A DNA stretch of 64,000 bases, taken from positions 1-64,000 of the forward strand of contig MQVO02000014.1 of NCBI GenBank assembly GCA_001986395.2, read 5' to 3'. Below the pieces are notes generated by a model, which was not told the origin of the DNA, searched no databases, and saw only the letters and a program-made list of their open reading frames with translations. Of the stretch, positions 43,788-57,600 are shown piece by piece (the first letter of the stretch is position 1; each line of letters opens with the position of its first letter). The DNA is from Irpex lacteus (taxonomy: Eukaryota; Basidiomycota; Agaricomycetes; Polyporales; Irpicaceae). The translations under genes and the position numbers were made by a program.

Positions 43788-46107
43788 TCACTCCCCCGAA
43801 GCAGCAAGGCTATCCACCTTCTCCATCCCTCCGAGCTTCTGGAGCTCTTCTTCCGCTTCCATTCTGATACTATCGCGCCCGTTATCGCCAGCGCTATGAC
43901 CCAGGTTGCCTATGGGCCCTCTGAACCAGCATGCGCCACCGTATACAGGAATCCAATAATATATCACGCACAGAAGAATCCACCCGCCGCCGACAACCAC
44001 GGTATAGTTCATATCTTTAGCTGTCGGACCAGGACTGGAGGGGAACATGACAATAATGATAGAGAATACTGACCACAGTAATGATATTACTGAGATAGGA
44101 ATCGACTGAGGATATCAAAGAAGACCTGTGAGTCACATCTCTGGGAAAAGCCAGTCTGTCACGTTGCGTACCATATGGCTAAGGTTGAAAGGCCCAGGCA
44201 CCCATTGCGTGAGATCTTTCTTATCCACGTCCATGGCTGACTTTATTGCGGTTGCGGCCCAGAGTTTACTTGCAATGGGAATCGAGAAGGCGATATACTG
44301 CCCGGTCACCGCGAGACTAAACACAGCGTTTATGGCAGACGCTCCTGCAAAGGCCAATAATCCTAAAAGCGCGCCGCAAGCTACAGCGAACCAAACTGCG
44401 TTCGCCGGAGTTCCCGTACGTGAGTTAATCCGGTATAGTACACGCGAGAAGGGAAGCGCGCCATCCCTTGAGAACGCGAATATCTGCCGTGAGGCGGATA
44501 TGTACTATGTCATTTCTATCGTCAGTACGATAACGAACAGCAGAAGGCAACAGAGTATCCATACCGCACTCGTAGCAGTCATGAATCTACATGAGAAAAT
44601 GAACCGACATCAGTGGTGGATGATGCAAATATCAAAGAGTACTACACACTGCACAGCGACAATGATGGACCATACAGCGACTGTCGGTCGAGTTCCAAAG
44701 CTATTGAAGCAAATGGCGGCCATCGGCTGATTTATTGGACTTGCTAGAATGCTTGGGACATCTGTCCCCATATGAAATGCAATAACGACGTTCAATACTA
44801 ATACAAACATCATTGTCTCAAGTCAGTGATGAAGGTTTGGAGATCATAGAGGCCACATACCCCATCCAAGGAAACCAGTGACACCGACGGCACTGACGAG
44901 GGCCCATGGGACGGCTGTACTCGCATTTGATGCTTCTTCGCTGATATGGATTGGTGCATCGAACCCTCCTGTAGATTGTAAACTGTAAACAAAGGCGGCG
45001 GTCGACGTATCAAGCACATTGCGCACCAATGCTCCACAACGGCGTGAGAAGGCCAAGCACAAATGCAAAGCCAGATGGCCAGCCGGTCACTGTGAAAACG
45101 TATCAACAAAAGATTTCAAGCACTTCTCAATATGTCGACTTACAGTTGGTAAAACCGCCGAAAGCAAAGTTTGCCCGATTCTTGAACTCGTGCGGTGTGG
45201 CCGCAGGTAGAGCAATGATAATTGCGAGGCATAACCTAAATTGACGTTGTCGATGATATGAATGAGGTGAATTAGATGTTACTCACAGCAGATTGAGTGC
45301 GGCGTAGATACCCTGAAGACGTGCTACAAGCTTTGTGGCGGCCGATGATATGACACCCGCCAAGAGAAGCAGCGCGATGTAGGTACCACTGTCAACAAAG
45401 ATAAGCAAAGATGTAGCTTTATCGGAGCAGCGGAAGAAATTGAGAAGGTAATAACTTACTAAATTTGTCCTGTTGTAGGAGAGAATGTCAAATTGGATCC
45501 GATACTGACCGCTGCCATGAGTTGAACAGCGCAGCCCCATTGAGTCGATGCAGCGCCAGCGACGATACCCATGGTGTTAGAATCTGCAAACTCGTGTCAT
45601 CATCCTGACGAGAAGAGGAACGTTGATTACGCGTGCGTACATCCTACGATCCATGATAAGAACCTTCTCCATCGAGGCGATGCATACTTGAAAGTCCAGA
45701 AGTAGAGACCACCCGAGGTTGGCGCAGCTGAACTAAGTTCACCAAGGGAGAGCGCGACCATGAGGATCAGTACACTGGCAACAGCCCACTGTTGGATATC
45801 ATGATGCAGGGCTATGTTCAGCGTTTCAAGATAAGAGTATCAAATGAGGAACTTACACCCCACACGAGTGTTGTTGGACCTCCGTTTGGTAGCGCGAATC
45901 CTATTGTCGACCTGTTCGCCCGTAAGCAAGAGATATAGAAATCGGACAAGCGTGCTTGCAAATGACTCACGCGATAGATGGCAGAAGGCCCATAATACTG
46001 AATGCGATACCAAAGACTTCAATAGGTGTGAAGTGACGCCGTAACTCCTGCTTGTAGCCAAGAGTTGCGAGCAATTCAGCATCTGCCCTACTGGTATCCT
46101 TGTCCAT
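43788..46107 (-). CDS. APC-superfamily permease, copy 2
   Basis: This is the paralogue of the gene at 20039-22266. ATG 46105-46107 gives MDKDTSRADAELLATLGYKQ, then FTPIEVFGIAFSIMGLLPSI. Conserved blocks are LGELSSAAPTSGGLYFWTF, VARLQGIYAALNLL, HISEEASNASTAVPWALVSA, FSRDGALPFSRVLYRIN, GASAINAVFSLAVTGQYIAF and MNYTVVVGGGWILLCVIYYW. The C-terminus is charged (EAEEELQKLGGMEKVDSLAA). Intron positions match copy 1 closely. A predicted plasma-membrane transporter of amino acids, GABA or choline; no inactivating change found. Confidence 0.86.
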
Positions 46108-46963
46108 AGCGGAGAGGATGAGAAAACAGCTACGGTGCTGTACCCTGAGCGGGAAGGTATAGGGAGTAGAGCGTGAGCGCAGTGTCTGAAGTGACTGAAC
46201 GCACGGATTACATCCTGAAAGGGAAGGCTTCGAGAAGTATCATATAGGTCCTCGGGCGCGTCAGAGTAGTCACACGTATCTCGGTGGATTTAGAAATTGA
46301 GAAGCAAACCCGTAGCTCTTATCGAGTGGCGCATATGTCTAAGCAAATATGATAATTAGCGCTGATGCTTGAACGAGCAAGTGTCAGCACTAAATGAATA
46401 GGAAATCAAACCTAGTACTGACGTACGCTGAATAGCCTTCCTCTTTGGGCGTTGAAGTTAGTTCAGATAACACGACAAGGTGTATCAGGCTCTGATACGT
46501 ACGACATCAGGGAGTATACACTTACCAACAGCTAAGTTGTACGTGTACAGTGTTTCCATAGTAGCGGGTCAGAGATAACGGACGCGGTATTGGCAGTTGA
46601 GGGCGTAGTAGTTCTGAGTCCCGAGTCCCGACGAGCGTCCTTGTGAGAATAATTACCTTTTCCAGCTGTCGGACCTTGAAAATATGCAGGACGCTCATAC
46701 GCATGCAGCCTCAGCCGGCGTAGCAGTATTTCACGCTCGTACGTAAAGTGTTACTATCAGCGCAGTACAATACTTGATATATTTAATAGTAAATATCAGA
46801 TCCCAAGTTTCAAATTCAACTGATTGTGACCGCGCAGTTCCGCCGCATACAAATACAGTAAGTATATGTAATGGCGAACATGCAACCTCCGTGGCAGATT
46901 CATTCCGGAAAAAGGATACTGTATCGCGGAGAGCACAGCATAACAAAATATACATCATGATAC
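46108..46963. other. Intergenic region, nothing recognised
   Basis: About 860 bp, AT-rich in places, containing the APC copy 2 promoter and the 3' flank of the DUF6533 gene. Confidence 0.35.
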
Positions 46964-48614
46964 TCAGAAGCCCGCCGCTTCTGAGAACGTTCGCATCTCA
47001 TAAGCCTCGCAGGCCGTCGTTTGAATACTATCGTTCCATCCAGCTCCTGATAACGGTTTGCCTCTGGAAGAACTCCGGGAAACAGCATTCCATGTGTTTG
47101 GTGTCATGTGTGTCGTGTCCGTAGCAGTTGGTAGTGTGGTGTTGCCCGTAGTATTGTAGTACGTCTTACGAAGATCGATCATGAGCCGATTGGCGAATAC
47201 TGCGGAGAAGCAAAATGAAAAGCTTGTGGAGAGTTCGTTGAGGGTGTACTGTAGAGAAATACGCAGGCAATTAGTACAGTGCTTTGTAAAAGAATGTTGG
47301 CCGCTCACAATATTGAGTGCCCAGAATATCTGCACCATAAGGTAGATCCAGAAGAGGCTATAGAGACAGTGAGCGTAAAGAATAGATTGGTATATGGCTT
47401 TGACTCACCATAGAAAGTAGAAGACTGAGCCACGTATGAGCATTCTTATCATTTTCCCATGAGACATCCCTGTACCGCGGTTGATCCACATTTGCCACAC
47501 ACTGAGCGCAAGCAATGTGATTTCGATGATCAAAGACGTCGTAGGGTAGAATACGAGGAAACGTTTTCCTTTGAAGTCTCCGTCGGCACACATCTTAATG
47601 CCAGGTGCAGGCTCGTTTCCGCCCCAAGCCTCGTTTGGGAGGCCAAAGAGGATACCCACCGCAATCGACTCGAGAATGGGAAGAGAAAATATAATGATCG
47701 TGGCCCAGCGAACGCCACGATACATTGCATATAGGCGGAGTTCGAGGACAACTACAGTAACCAGACGTCAGGTAGCGACAAACATCAGATAGGGTCGTTC
47801 CAACAACATGAGCGATGACACCTACGGTGCGAGACAATGATGGCTGTAGCCGCTGCACCATCTTGCCAGCGGAAGAATCTGACACCTAAAGCCTGAATCA
47901 GCCGGTATAAAGCGATGGATGCCACGTAGACTTACAGCTGTTCCAACGTTGCAATTGCTATATATCGGTTCAGTGGATATTAAAAGACAGCTGAGCACGT
48001 ACAACTATAAAATTCAACGCACATATTAGCACAGGGAGCTTGGATGTACACAGGTATAAACTCACATCTACGGATGCATTTTGATTGGCAAAAACGATTG
48101 CATTTCCGCTGTGCTCAGACGTGAACATAAATAGTTCGTCTACTTAAATTCCAAAGATTTTACTCACACAACAAACGCGAGGCTGAAGTATCGGCTCTTT
48201 TGCAAGAATATTATGCGTTAGGAAATATAAATAAGCTGAGGGAAGGCAGTGTAACTCACCCAGAGGAATAAGAACTTTCCCGGAGACCAACGTTTCTTCT
48301 GAAAATGCACATGAACGGTCAGCAAATAGATAAGGCATTCAAAGAATATGATAAAGAATTTCACCCAAAAATACTCAATTTCGTCGTCGAAGTGAAGAAC
48401 TATCCTCATCGTTAACATGGAGCCAATGAATCTCGAAGGTAGTCACTTACCGAATTCATATGAGATCACAACCGCAGACACAACTAAACGACATGGTTCA
48501 TTAGTAATTTTCGAGAGGTCAGCTTCACGGAGACTTACTGTTACATGCACGTAAAGCATAGGCCTCGTTCCACGCCTTGGTGTCCACGAACGTGACGTCG
48601 AGAGTGGAGGCCAT
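46964..48614 (-). CDS. DUF6533-type seven-TM membrane protein
   Basis: ATG 48612-48614 gives MASTLDVTFVDTKAWNEAYA. The N-terminal DUF6533 pattern is split over small exons: VISYEFVLHFDDEIEYFW, then KKRWSPGKFLFLW, then RYFSLAFV. Downstream are LELRLYAMYRGVRWATIIIF, a loop with KMCADGDFKGKRFLVFYPTT and two further TM helices, ending with a Ser/Thr-rich tail at 46964. These proteins are abundant in Agaricomycetes and of unknown function; receptor-like topology is a guess. About nine short introns. Confidence 0.75.
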
Positions 48615-50091
48615 AGCGGCAGCGAGGGCGGGGCTCGGAGTCAGAGTGTCGTTTACGATATGGCTGAGGCGTCGCGCAAGCACAGCACCCCTCCATATTA
48701 TAGGAGTCACCTCACGCGAAACAGTACAACGGGTTGGTTATCTGAATGAATCAAACCTTCTATAAGACGCCGGATTCGTATCGCTCTGCGAGTAATATGG
48801 TGGCCACCACCAGACCAGCTGGCGCGAAGAACCAATCATTCCAGATTCAGATCCAGACTAGCGAAGAACATTTTCTTACATACGGCAGATGCCAGTTGCG
48901 AGCGGGGCCATCGGTTGATATGCTTCGAGTCATCGTGACTGACAGTAGGAGTAGTGACTTATCTGCAGAACCCACGGGGATTTCGCGCCTTGACGTGCGC
49001 GCGCTCTTGTTTCTATAGGACGGTTGTTATTAGATGTAAGATGTTATGGTCACAGAGGTTTTGTGAATCAACCTTCTATCCGAGTGCCGACTCGGACTCC
49101 GAGTCGGCCGCGGTCAGTGCAAGTTAGTGCCAGTGACCTGATATTACAGAAACTATTGGCTTCACCAATACGCCCACATATCAAGTCTTGAAGGAGATTT
49201 GCTTGAGTATAGTTGATTATGAGCTTTATGTGTGGGTGCCGTAGTGTCCAGACGTCAAGAAGTACAAGTGTAAGCACTCGAGCTCAGAGCTCAAACGCCG
49301 GTTCATGTGTGACGCGTGATGTGTGACGCTGGACAAAGAGAAAATGAGCGCCTGAGGCATTTGTGCAGGGGCCGCTCTAGAGTCTAGATGTCTTTATTCT
49401 ACGCACTCTACTCTACTGCGCCTGAATGGGCAGGTCCAAACTGAATAGCTTTGACGACTCAGGAGTGCATGAGTACTACACCGTGGACATATTATCGCGA
49501 TAAGCATTTCTCTTTTGATCGATCGTCTTGTAGCCTTTGGGCTCCGCAACTTGTTCGGTGGTCTCGATATAGCAGGTCACTCGTGTTAGCCTCTTAACTC
49601 GTAGGCCTCCAGGCCACATGTCATCACTCATATACCATTCGTCATGTCACAGGATCAGGCTTTCTCAAGTCGAACCAGTGATATATCAGAAACTCTGCAC
49701 ATGCCATCATATAGTACAGGCCCTTTCTACGACTCCATACATGTCATACTCGTAAGTTGTACACAATCGTCCTCGCATTTTCAGATAGTGGGACTCAGTC
49801 GCTAATGTATAGTTCTGCATCACAGTTCCATCATCAGCGCGCAACATACTTTGAAATCATGCAGTGAAATTATTCAGAATCAGATCTCTACTAGTAAGTA
49901 TTACTGCCAGTGACTGGGCATCGAGCTCATTCCTGGACTCAATATTCTGACTCGATCTCCCTATAAAGTTCCGGCCTTACTGCTCCATCGTTCACTGCAA
50001 CGTGCCTCAGAAACCCTCTAAGTATGCGAACATCTAGTCAGCTACCTGGACGCTACTGATTATACCGTCCCTCGTACTACTTACGCCAGTG
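48615..50091. other. 1.5-kb intergenic region
   Basis: No gene recognised. A short palindromic accgagtccgaa-type stretch (gactcggactccgagtcgg near 49087-49106) stands out. The right end is the P450 promoter with a TATA box. Confidence 0.4.
49962..49967 (+). promoter_or_regulatory. TATA box upstream of the P450 gene
   Basis: TATAAA lies 125 bp before the P450 ATG, in a plausible position for a fungal core promoter. Confidence 0.45.
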
Positions 50092-52096
50092 ATGCCTGAA
50101 TCGTGGACTGTGTATGCGGCCTGCATAATCTGCCTTCTCCTTTCTGTATACCTCAGACATGGACAACGTAGGCGATGCTTTCCTCCTGGACCAAAGTCTT
50201 GGCCTTTCGTTGGCAATGTCCTACATATCCCTGATCCCAGAGATTGGCAAGCCTACGGATTGCTCTCTTCAGCTTACGGTACGTTTATCGCTATACAGCG
50301 TTGTCTCGCATGGTTGTCGATGCTCATCACTTATGCCTCTAGGGCCCATTGTTTATTACGAACAGTTTGGAAAGTCTTCTATTCTGATTAGTTCCCACAA
50401 GGTTGCTGTAGACTTGTTTGAGCGGCGCGGCCAGAACTATAGCGATCGTTCTAGAAACGTCGCTATGGGGGCAGAACTGTGAGGACTATTTTTATAACGA
50501 ATTTTTCTGAATTATCTGGCTGATGCAAAATTGTCAATACGGGCAGGGTTGGATGGAACAGAGCTATCTCTCTCCATCCGTCTGGACCTCGTCACAGCTA
50601 CTACCGGAAGCTCCTTAATGATGCTGTCAACCCTAGTGCAGTTCGCTCCCTGGATGGAATTCAAGAGCGCAGCGCCCATTATCTTGTATCTCGCCTCCTC
50701 AGAACACCTGATGAGTGGTACCACAACATCCGGTGTACCATTAGCGAGACGCTTGTAAAAATTTGCTTTGGACGAGACTGCTCAACGGACGCATTTCCAT
50801 ATGTCTCCATGGCTGAGCGTTCACATGAAGTGTTCAACGCCGTGGCTGTGGCGAATTCATGGACTGTGGACTACCTGCCCATGCGTGCGTACCTCAAGTT
50901 ATTAAACTCGATGGTCATTCAAATTAACGATGCCTTTTCTTCAGTGAAGTACCTCCCGGCGTGGCTGCCAGGGATGGGATTCAAGCGTCTCGCAAAGCAG
51001 TGGCGCGATGAACTAGACAGGTTTGCATACGCTCCCTATGAAATTGTGAAGTCAGACGTAGTAAGGGCATTATAGAACTAAAACCAATACTGCTCTATTA
51101 ATTATACCCAATTTATTCAGGCACAAGGTATCGCCCAGCCTTCCTACGTCGCATCTCTCATAGATGCCAAAGGAGGGGCACCTGATTATGAAGAGCGAGA
51201 TGCAATCGCATGGACTGCTGTTAGCTTCTTCACTGGCGGTGTTGATACGGTGAGCCCGGGATTCAGCAAGATCATATGATGAGTCTACTCATAGCAGAAT
51301 CAGACCACAGCAGCGATAACGACTTTCGTGATGCTTATGTGCCAGTATCCCGATATACAGCGACGCGCCCAGGATGAGATTCTTTCCGTTGTGGGACTCG
51401 ATCGACTTCCCACCATCAATGACCGACCGCAACTGCCGTTTGTCGCAGCCTGCATCCAAGAAATGTTTAGGTTATACCCAGTTGTACCTTTAGGTATAGC
51501 AATTATAAGTCCCAGCGCGTATGATAACTAGCACTAATCCGCATGTACAGGTGTCGCAAAGCGGGCCAACAATGATGATTACTACGAGGGGCACTTCATA
51601 CCAGCTGGAACAACCATTGTCCCTAATATCCGGTAAGGAAGTCGCTCCTTTCTTAAGCTTATTGAACCTGAGTTACGATCCTTAGGGCCATGGGCCGTGA
51701 TCCAGATCTATACGAGTCTCCAGACATGTATATCCCCGATCGCTTCATGAAACGTGGTCCTCAGGACAGCGAGGAGCAGCCGGGATTTAGGTCCACTAGA
51801 ACCTTCGGATTTGGACGGCGAGTGTGTCCCGGCAGACATCTTGCGGAGTCGATGGTCTTCATACACGTCTCGTCCCTTCTGGCTGCTTTCAACATCTCGA
51901 AGCCGACAGACCCAGATGGTAGGGTCGTTGAACCTATCATAGACTTTGTAGAAGGCCTTATAACGTAAGGTTTCTCTCGTGGCGGCTCAATGCGAAACGC
52001 TAATAACATCAATCCAGCACACCGAAGCCGTTCAAATGTCGCATTCAGCCACGCATGGTAGGGATAAACGATTACATATCACAGTTCGAACTGTAG
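50092..52096 (+). CDS. Cytochrome P450 monooxygenase (OrdA-like)
   Basis: ATG 50092 starts an ER membrane anchor (VYAACIICLLLSVYL) and a proline hinge (CFPPGPKSWPFVGNV). Later motifs are the I-helix FFTGGVDTNQTTAA, the K-helix ExxR in QEMFRLYP, the PERF-like IPDRF, and the heme loop FGFGRRVCPG, with Cys as thiolate ligand. About nine introns join the exons; the true frame near 50.6 kb reads SGPRHSYYRKLLNDAVNP, while the other frames there are open by chance. The last exon ends ISQFEL at TAG 52094-52096. The sequence resembles the basidiomycete O-methylsterigmatocystin-oxidoreductase-like P450s, a name that does not define substrate. About 510 residues. Confidence 0.88.
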
Positions 52097-52456
52097 GTGT
52101 CGCTTGACGTGTCGACTATTTGCTATAGCTACTATGGTGTGCCATTTACAAATCTCAACGCCGGCTGTAGCCAGTTATTTGTATACGTAGAGGTGTAGAA
52201 CCCGTGCTATGCGATCACGGCTCGACTCAGCTCGCTCGGAATTCATCATTATATTTGTTGCACGTACAACCATTCCTTCAATCAGCGGAGTAGATCAGAG
52301 AAGTAGGGCCTCGTGCTGTTCGCTACTATACGTCATCTGTTTGAAGAGGTTCACAAATATCGCTGGCCCCTTATAACGGCGTCCAATGTCATACATATAT
52401 CAGTATTCAGTCTCGAGCACACGCTGACAGGCATTCTCCTCCGTCTTCGCCACACC

Positions 52457-54123
52457 ATGCTCAGCCTGGCAGCAGAAGCTTATGGAGTCCCCTACACCCC
52501 CCAAATCGCTGAATCTTTCACCAACACATCTCGTGCTTCCTCTGGAAAATCTCTGAACAACACGGTGTTCCTCGATGACCAGGGAATTAAGTACATCCGC
52601 GTTCAATGGCTAGACCTCACCAACACCGTTCGATGTCGCATTGTCCCTCGCGCACACATGGTCAAGATACTCCAGACTCCTCGTCCCGGCATCACCACGA
52701 ACTACGCCATCCTAGGCATAGTCGGCGTCACTATCGCACCTGGATTCTCTGACGTTGGTGAACATCTCTATCTCATTGACCCGATGACCTTCAGGGTCTG
52801 CACATACGCGCCAGGACATGCCAGCGTCATGGGCGTCTTCCAGGAGAAGACTGCCAGGCCACAGTATGGACTGGACGTTCCCACGTGCCCAAGAACGCAA
52901 CTGAAACGAATTGAGTATGCTGCCAAGTCGGACGCAGGGGCCACGTTCCTCGTGGGCTTTGAAATCGAGTTCATCCTGTTGAAGGAATTCGACCCCGAAA
53001 CTGGGAAGTTCGTGGCAGCCAACGACGCAGAGTATACGACCTCTGCCAAGTTACCTACCGGTGGTACAGAGACCATCATCATGGAGGCTATTGTTGATGC
53101 TCTGGTGGCCGCAGACGTCGAGGTTCTGATGATGCATCCTGAGGCTGCGCCAGGACAAGTGAGTGGCCACAGATCTATATCATCAAGGAGATATAACTCA
53201 CTTTTGAATTGCTAGTATGAAGTAATCACCGGCCCACTTCCTCCAGTGGAAGCCGCTGATGCGCTCGTTTTCACCACCGAGACGATCAGGAATGTTGCAG
53301 CTAAGCACGGATACCGAGCAACCTTCGCACCTCGTCTTTACGCAGATCAACGTACGTGCCACTCAGTTTCCTATTGTATACGTCAGTAACGGTATCTCCA
53401 GTCGGGAGTGGGCTCCATGCTCACATATCCGTGCATGAGACGAGTTCAAATGCAAGCGGGCAATCCACGCGAGACGATGAGATTCTGGCTCCGAATTTGA
53501 CTGCCATCGAGCGTTCGTTCTTGCAAGGAATGTTATCTCACCTGCCTGCACTATGTGCTCTCACTCTCCCTACTGCCGCTTCGTATTCCCGTGTTGACGA
53601 TGGCATCGTATCCGGCGGTTCCTACGTCGTCTGGGGTTCCGACAACCGTGAAACGCCCATACGGCTGTGCGGAATGCCTCGAAGCCAGTCTGCAGGTGGC
53701 CACCACTTTGAAGTGAAGTGTTTGGATTCGACTGCGTGTTCATACATCGCTTTGGCGGGTCTCCTTGGTATGGGAGCTGATGCGATCAAACGCGGGGCCC
53801 CACTTACCCACAGAGACTGCAATACCAAAGGCGTATATGAGATGTCAGCGGAAGAGAAGGCCGAGTTTGGAGTCAGAGATGGGGAGGTGAGAAGGCTGCC
53901 TAAGTCTATCGAGGAGGCAAGAAGTGCATTAGAGGCGGATCGGGACGTTGTGAAGCTGTTAGGGGAGCAGTTTGTGCGTGATTATCTGAGTGTGAATAGG
54001 GTGAGTTTTTGTTTGCTGTGTTTCAGGAACCGCAGGATAATTGAACTTGTGTAGATTCTACAGGAAGCTTTGGCAGGAGTTGACGAACACGACGCAATGG
54101 TTAAACTGATCAAGAGGTATTAG
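52457..54123 (+). CDS. Glutamine synthetase-like (FluG-type) enzyme
   Basis: There are four exons. ATG 52457 (MLSLAAEAYGVPYTPQIAES) is the first in the frame; earlier codons are open without ATG. The N-terminal beta-grasp part contains IKYIRVQWLDLTNTVRCRIV. The catalytic part has FLVGFEIEFIL (metal-binding Glu), VGSGLHAHISVHE, and GSDNRETPIRLCGMP followed by HFEVKCLDSTACSYIALAGL. It ends MVKLIKRY at 54121-54123. The family joins ammonia or an amine to glutamate-like substrates; members of this fungal branch are often not true glutamine synthetases. It lies 360 bp behind the P450 on the same strand. About 500 residues. Confidence 0.85.
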
Positions 54124-54641
54124 TGGATGTCGCACCCGAAAAGAAGTTGACCCACAAGACATGCATAAATAATATCTGCCTCTGGTATCGGCCCCTAAGT
54201 AAATCGTGCGTAGGCAAATTTGACAGGGATGTTCACGACGAAGTTCAAGTTCAAGCTCAAGCTCGTAGGGGAACTTGCAGTCGGCGCTGTTTACATAAGC
54301 ACATGTCGAATTCCAGACGCGACCGTGACTCGGACTACCTGGTGGCTTATGAGAAACTTGTTATAATTTGACGTTGATATTCTATGCATTCTCAGTCTTG
54401 GTGTAAAAGGGACTAAGACATAACTTGAAGTACGGTGGTAGAGTAGTCTATCGGCATGCATGCCGGTCACGCTCGTGACGACATTGCTCGGTAACGCGTG
54501 TGTCACACACCAATTATGTCACGTATTTTCGCGTTCATGCGCGCAACAGCGACCCTGTCTCTGTAGAAGGTGTCTTGAACCAATTCTTTGGAAGTTCGAG
54601 CTGCGCAATAGCTTGTCTTTAAGCTTGCAGCTGCCTTTGTG
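54124..54641. other. Intergenic region, nothing recognised
   Basis: About 520 bp between the GS-like stop and the 2OG oxygenase start. No TATA box seen. Confidence 0.4.
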
Positions 54642-57600
54642 ATGGCAGAAGCTCAGGAAGTGGTCCCAAGTCTGCTGGCGGACGTGGTACCAATGGCAGT
54701 ACCAATGGCGGTAAGTTCCGGAAGAGGTATTCGTCCGAAATATCACTCTGAACGTTCTGAACTCTTACCAGGGGGATAGTGTCACTCAGAAGATCGTGTC
54801 ACCGGACGTTAATGACATATTAATGCAAGACACTTCTGTAGAAGCTGCAGGAGCGTCCAATGGCAACGGTGCTAGGACCGAAGCAACGAATACTATTCAG
54901 GAAGACGTGAGCAGCCATGGAAATAAAGAAAACGCGGACGATGCAAGCGATATTCGGGTGAGTGACATTCATGTCGTTCAGCAATTAGAAAAGGGAGGAT
55001 AAGAACATAAAAATTAGGATGACTTGGCAGCCGTCCTACAGGGCGACGTCGACTTCAAGGGCGCTTTCTCCTTCCATAGAACCTACCCAGACGCTCCTAA
55101 CCCAGGACTCCAGCTCTCCGATCTTGGTACAGTAGGATTGCCTCTCGGTCCCAGGGACGCTGAAGCTGTCAAGTCAAGATGTGCGCAGGCTCCTTTCGGT
55201 AAAGGAGAGCGTACATTGATTGATAAGACCGTGCGGGACACCTGGGAGATGGATGCCAGCCAGGTGAATAAAAACAAAAGATCGAATTTAAATAATTCTT
55301 TCATATACTGACGGTGTTGCCTGTAGGTGAAGTGCGGCAATCCACGATGGTCTCAGTTCCTGTCCCGTATTGTCAGGGAGGTCTGTGAGATACTTGGCGT
55401 TAATTTCGCGGCTAGTCTTCCTCGGTGCGAACTGTACAAACTACTTCTATATGAAACAGGCTCACAGTAAGTTTTACAAGCATGTATGCGCATATCAGCA
55501 TTCCCCTAACATTACCAACAGTTTCCTTCCCCACGTAGAGTAAGCTACAGCTTTCTTCGACGGAACTTGCCTCCCTCTCATGAATTCGTCTCTCAGCACC
55601 GAGAAGCAAGACGGAATGTTCGCGACAATCGTCGTGGTGCTACCCTCCGCATTTACGGGTGGCGAAGCTCATCTCTCCCACGGCGGCCTCTCGACCGTCT
55701 ACGACTGTAGTCCGAACAGTCACTACGACACGACCGTCCTCGCCTGGTACACCGACGTCACCCACGAAATCAAACCCATCACCAGCGGGTACCGCCTCGC
55801 TCTTTCCTTCAACCTCATCCACACCACCCAGTCGCTACGTCCCGCTTTGTCAGCGAACGCAGACCTCGTTGTCCGTCTACGAGGTATACTGACAGCATGG
55901 AAGAAGGACAGAGGACTTCACTCGCCTGAGAAGCTCGTTTACCTGCTCGACCACACTTACTCCCAAGCGAATCTCAGCGCAAGCGCGCTGAAAGGCGTCG
56001 ACGCGCACAAGGTCGCCATGCTCGACACCATCGCGAAGGAACTCGGCTTTAGACTCGGACTAGCTAGTATCGAATGTCATCAAGTTGGGCCTGCGGATGC
56101 GGGGTATGGTGATGAATACTACGGGTTCGCTGACATCCATGATACTTCCATGTCGGTTACGTGTTTCAAGGATTTGGACGGCCAACTGATTCGTAGTACG
56201 TTGGATTTCAAGGATGAGGTGGAGACTATTCCATGGGATCTTAGGGCTAGTATCGAGGAGGGCGATGTTGATGAAGAGGAGTACGAAGGGTATCAGGGCA
56301 ACGTACGTACTGTTGTTGCTCACTGAGGAAAACTTCTCACCTTTCACTCTAGTATGGTGGCGATCTGGAGCGGTGTAAGTCTTAACACTTCAAGTCGGTG
56401 CCATGCAGACGGCAAACCATTACTCACAACGGTGAGCAGGGTATCGTCGTACCGTGCTCGTGATCTGGCCTTCATGGAGCAACTACTCCGTGCAATACAC
56501 AGGAGACAAAGGACTCTGGCACGCATTAGCAGACATCAAGAATATCACCTCTCCTCACGGGACGTCGGACGAAACAGAACTCATCGACTTCGTCCTCTCT
56601 CGCTTTTCACAAGACCCAGGTACAGTTGCGCGTGCGGTCACTGAGATCGCTCTGATTTGGCACGATGTGGTGTTGTGGACCCGTACGGTGAAGACATGCT
56701 GCGCCACGGAGGGACTTAAGACCATTTCGGAGGAGAGGATCCAGCTGGCTATCAAACACTTTGGGTTAGAGACCGTCAAACCTGGGTACGTCTCCGATGT
56801 TAAGTTTATAATGCGTAAGTGGCTGATTAGAAGGGAGAGTAGAATAGAAGAGATGTTGGACAAGGACACTCGTAACGCGGCTAGGATAGAATTCCTGGAC
56901 CGATTCCGAGAGTGGGCTAACGAGCTGCCGGACGACACACCTGACAAGGCCGCACTACAGGAGTGGTCTACCGCGAGCGCAACCAGAGTTCTCGCAACGT
57001 TGAGGAAGCCTCAGAAGTCCGAGCAACCACTGTTGCTCTCTGTCGCGATGAACAACGGTGGCATCGAATACGTGAAGGATCAGTAAGTGACAAGTACGCA
57101 CTAATCCTAAGATACATGTTAACCCCCTGGAAAAGCATGTTGCACCAGCTTATTAGTATAGCGGACAGCAGCTTCTTACGAGAATTCGCAACGACCGTAC
57201 ACGAATTCCCAGTATTCCCGGACTGCGATGCCAAGTCGACAGTGGTGTCAAGTCTCCTCGCTGCGGCGATCTCGCGGGCGTGTTTCTTCAAGCCTACTGC
57301 CAACGTGCAAGCACCTCGTTATGGATATCCATACTACAATGCTAAACCGCCCGCTCCTGAGCCAGATTTTCTGACCTTGGCCAAGGTATATATCATAGCC
57401 GCGAGAGATCTGGGGCAGAGTCATCTGGCTAACGCGGCCATCGATCGGATTATGGATGTGAGCAAGTTCAACGCCGCACAAGCTCAGGAATGCGCGAGGA
57501 AGGTGATGGTGCCTTTGGCTACGTTCTTGGGACAGGCAAGCTTGCTGCCACTGGACAGAGGTGGCATTCAACTCCCTACACGTTTCTCGCAGCTGCAGCA

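Noticed and set aside
49087..49106. gactcggactccgagtcgg palindrome as an operator
   Set aside because: Near-perfect dyad but isolated, 1 kb from the nearest start and without a second copy; not enough to call a site.
50531..50758. Alternative open frame over the P450 exon
   Set aside because: The other frame encodes conserved P450 sequence (YYRKLL, DEWYHNIRCTISETLVKICF) continuous with neighbouring exons.
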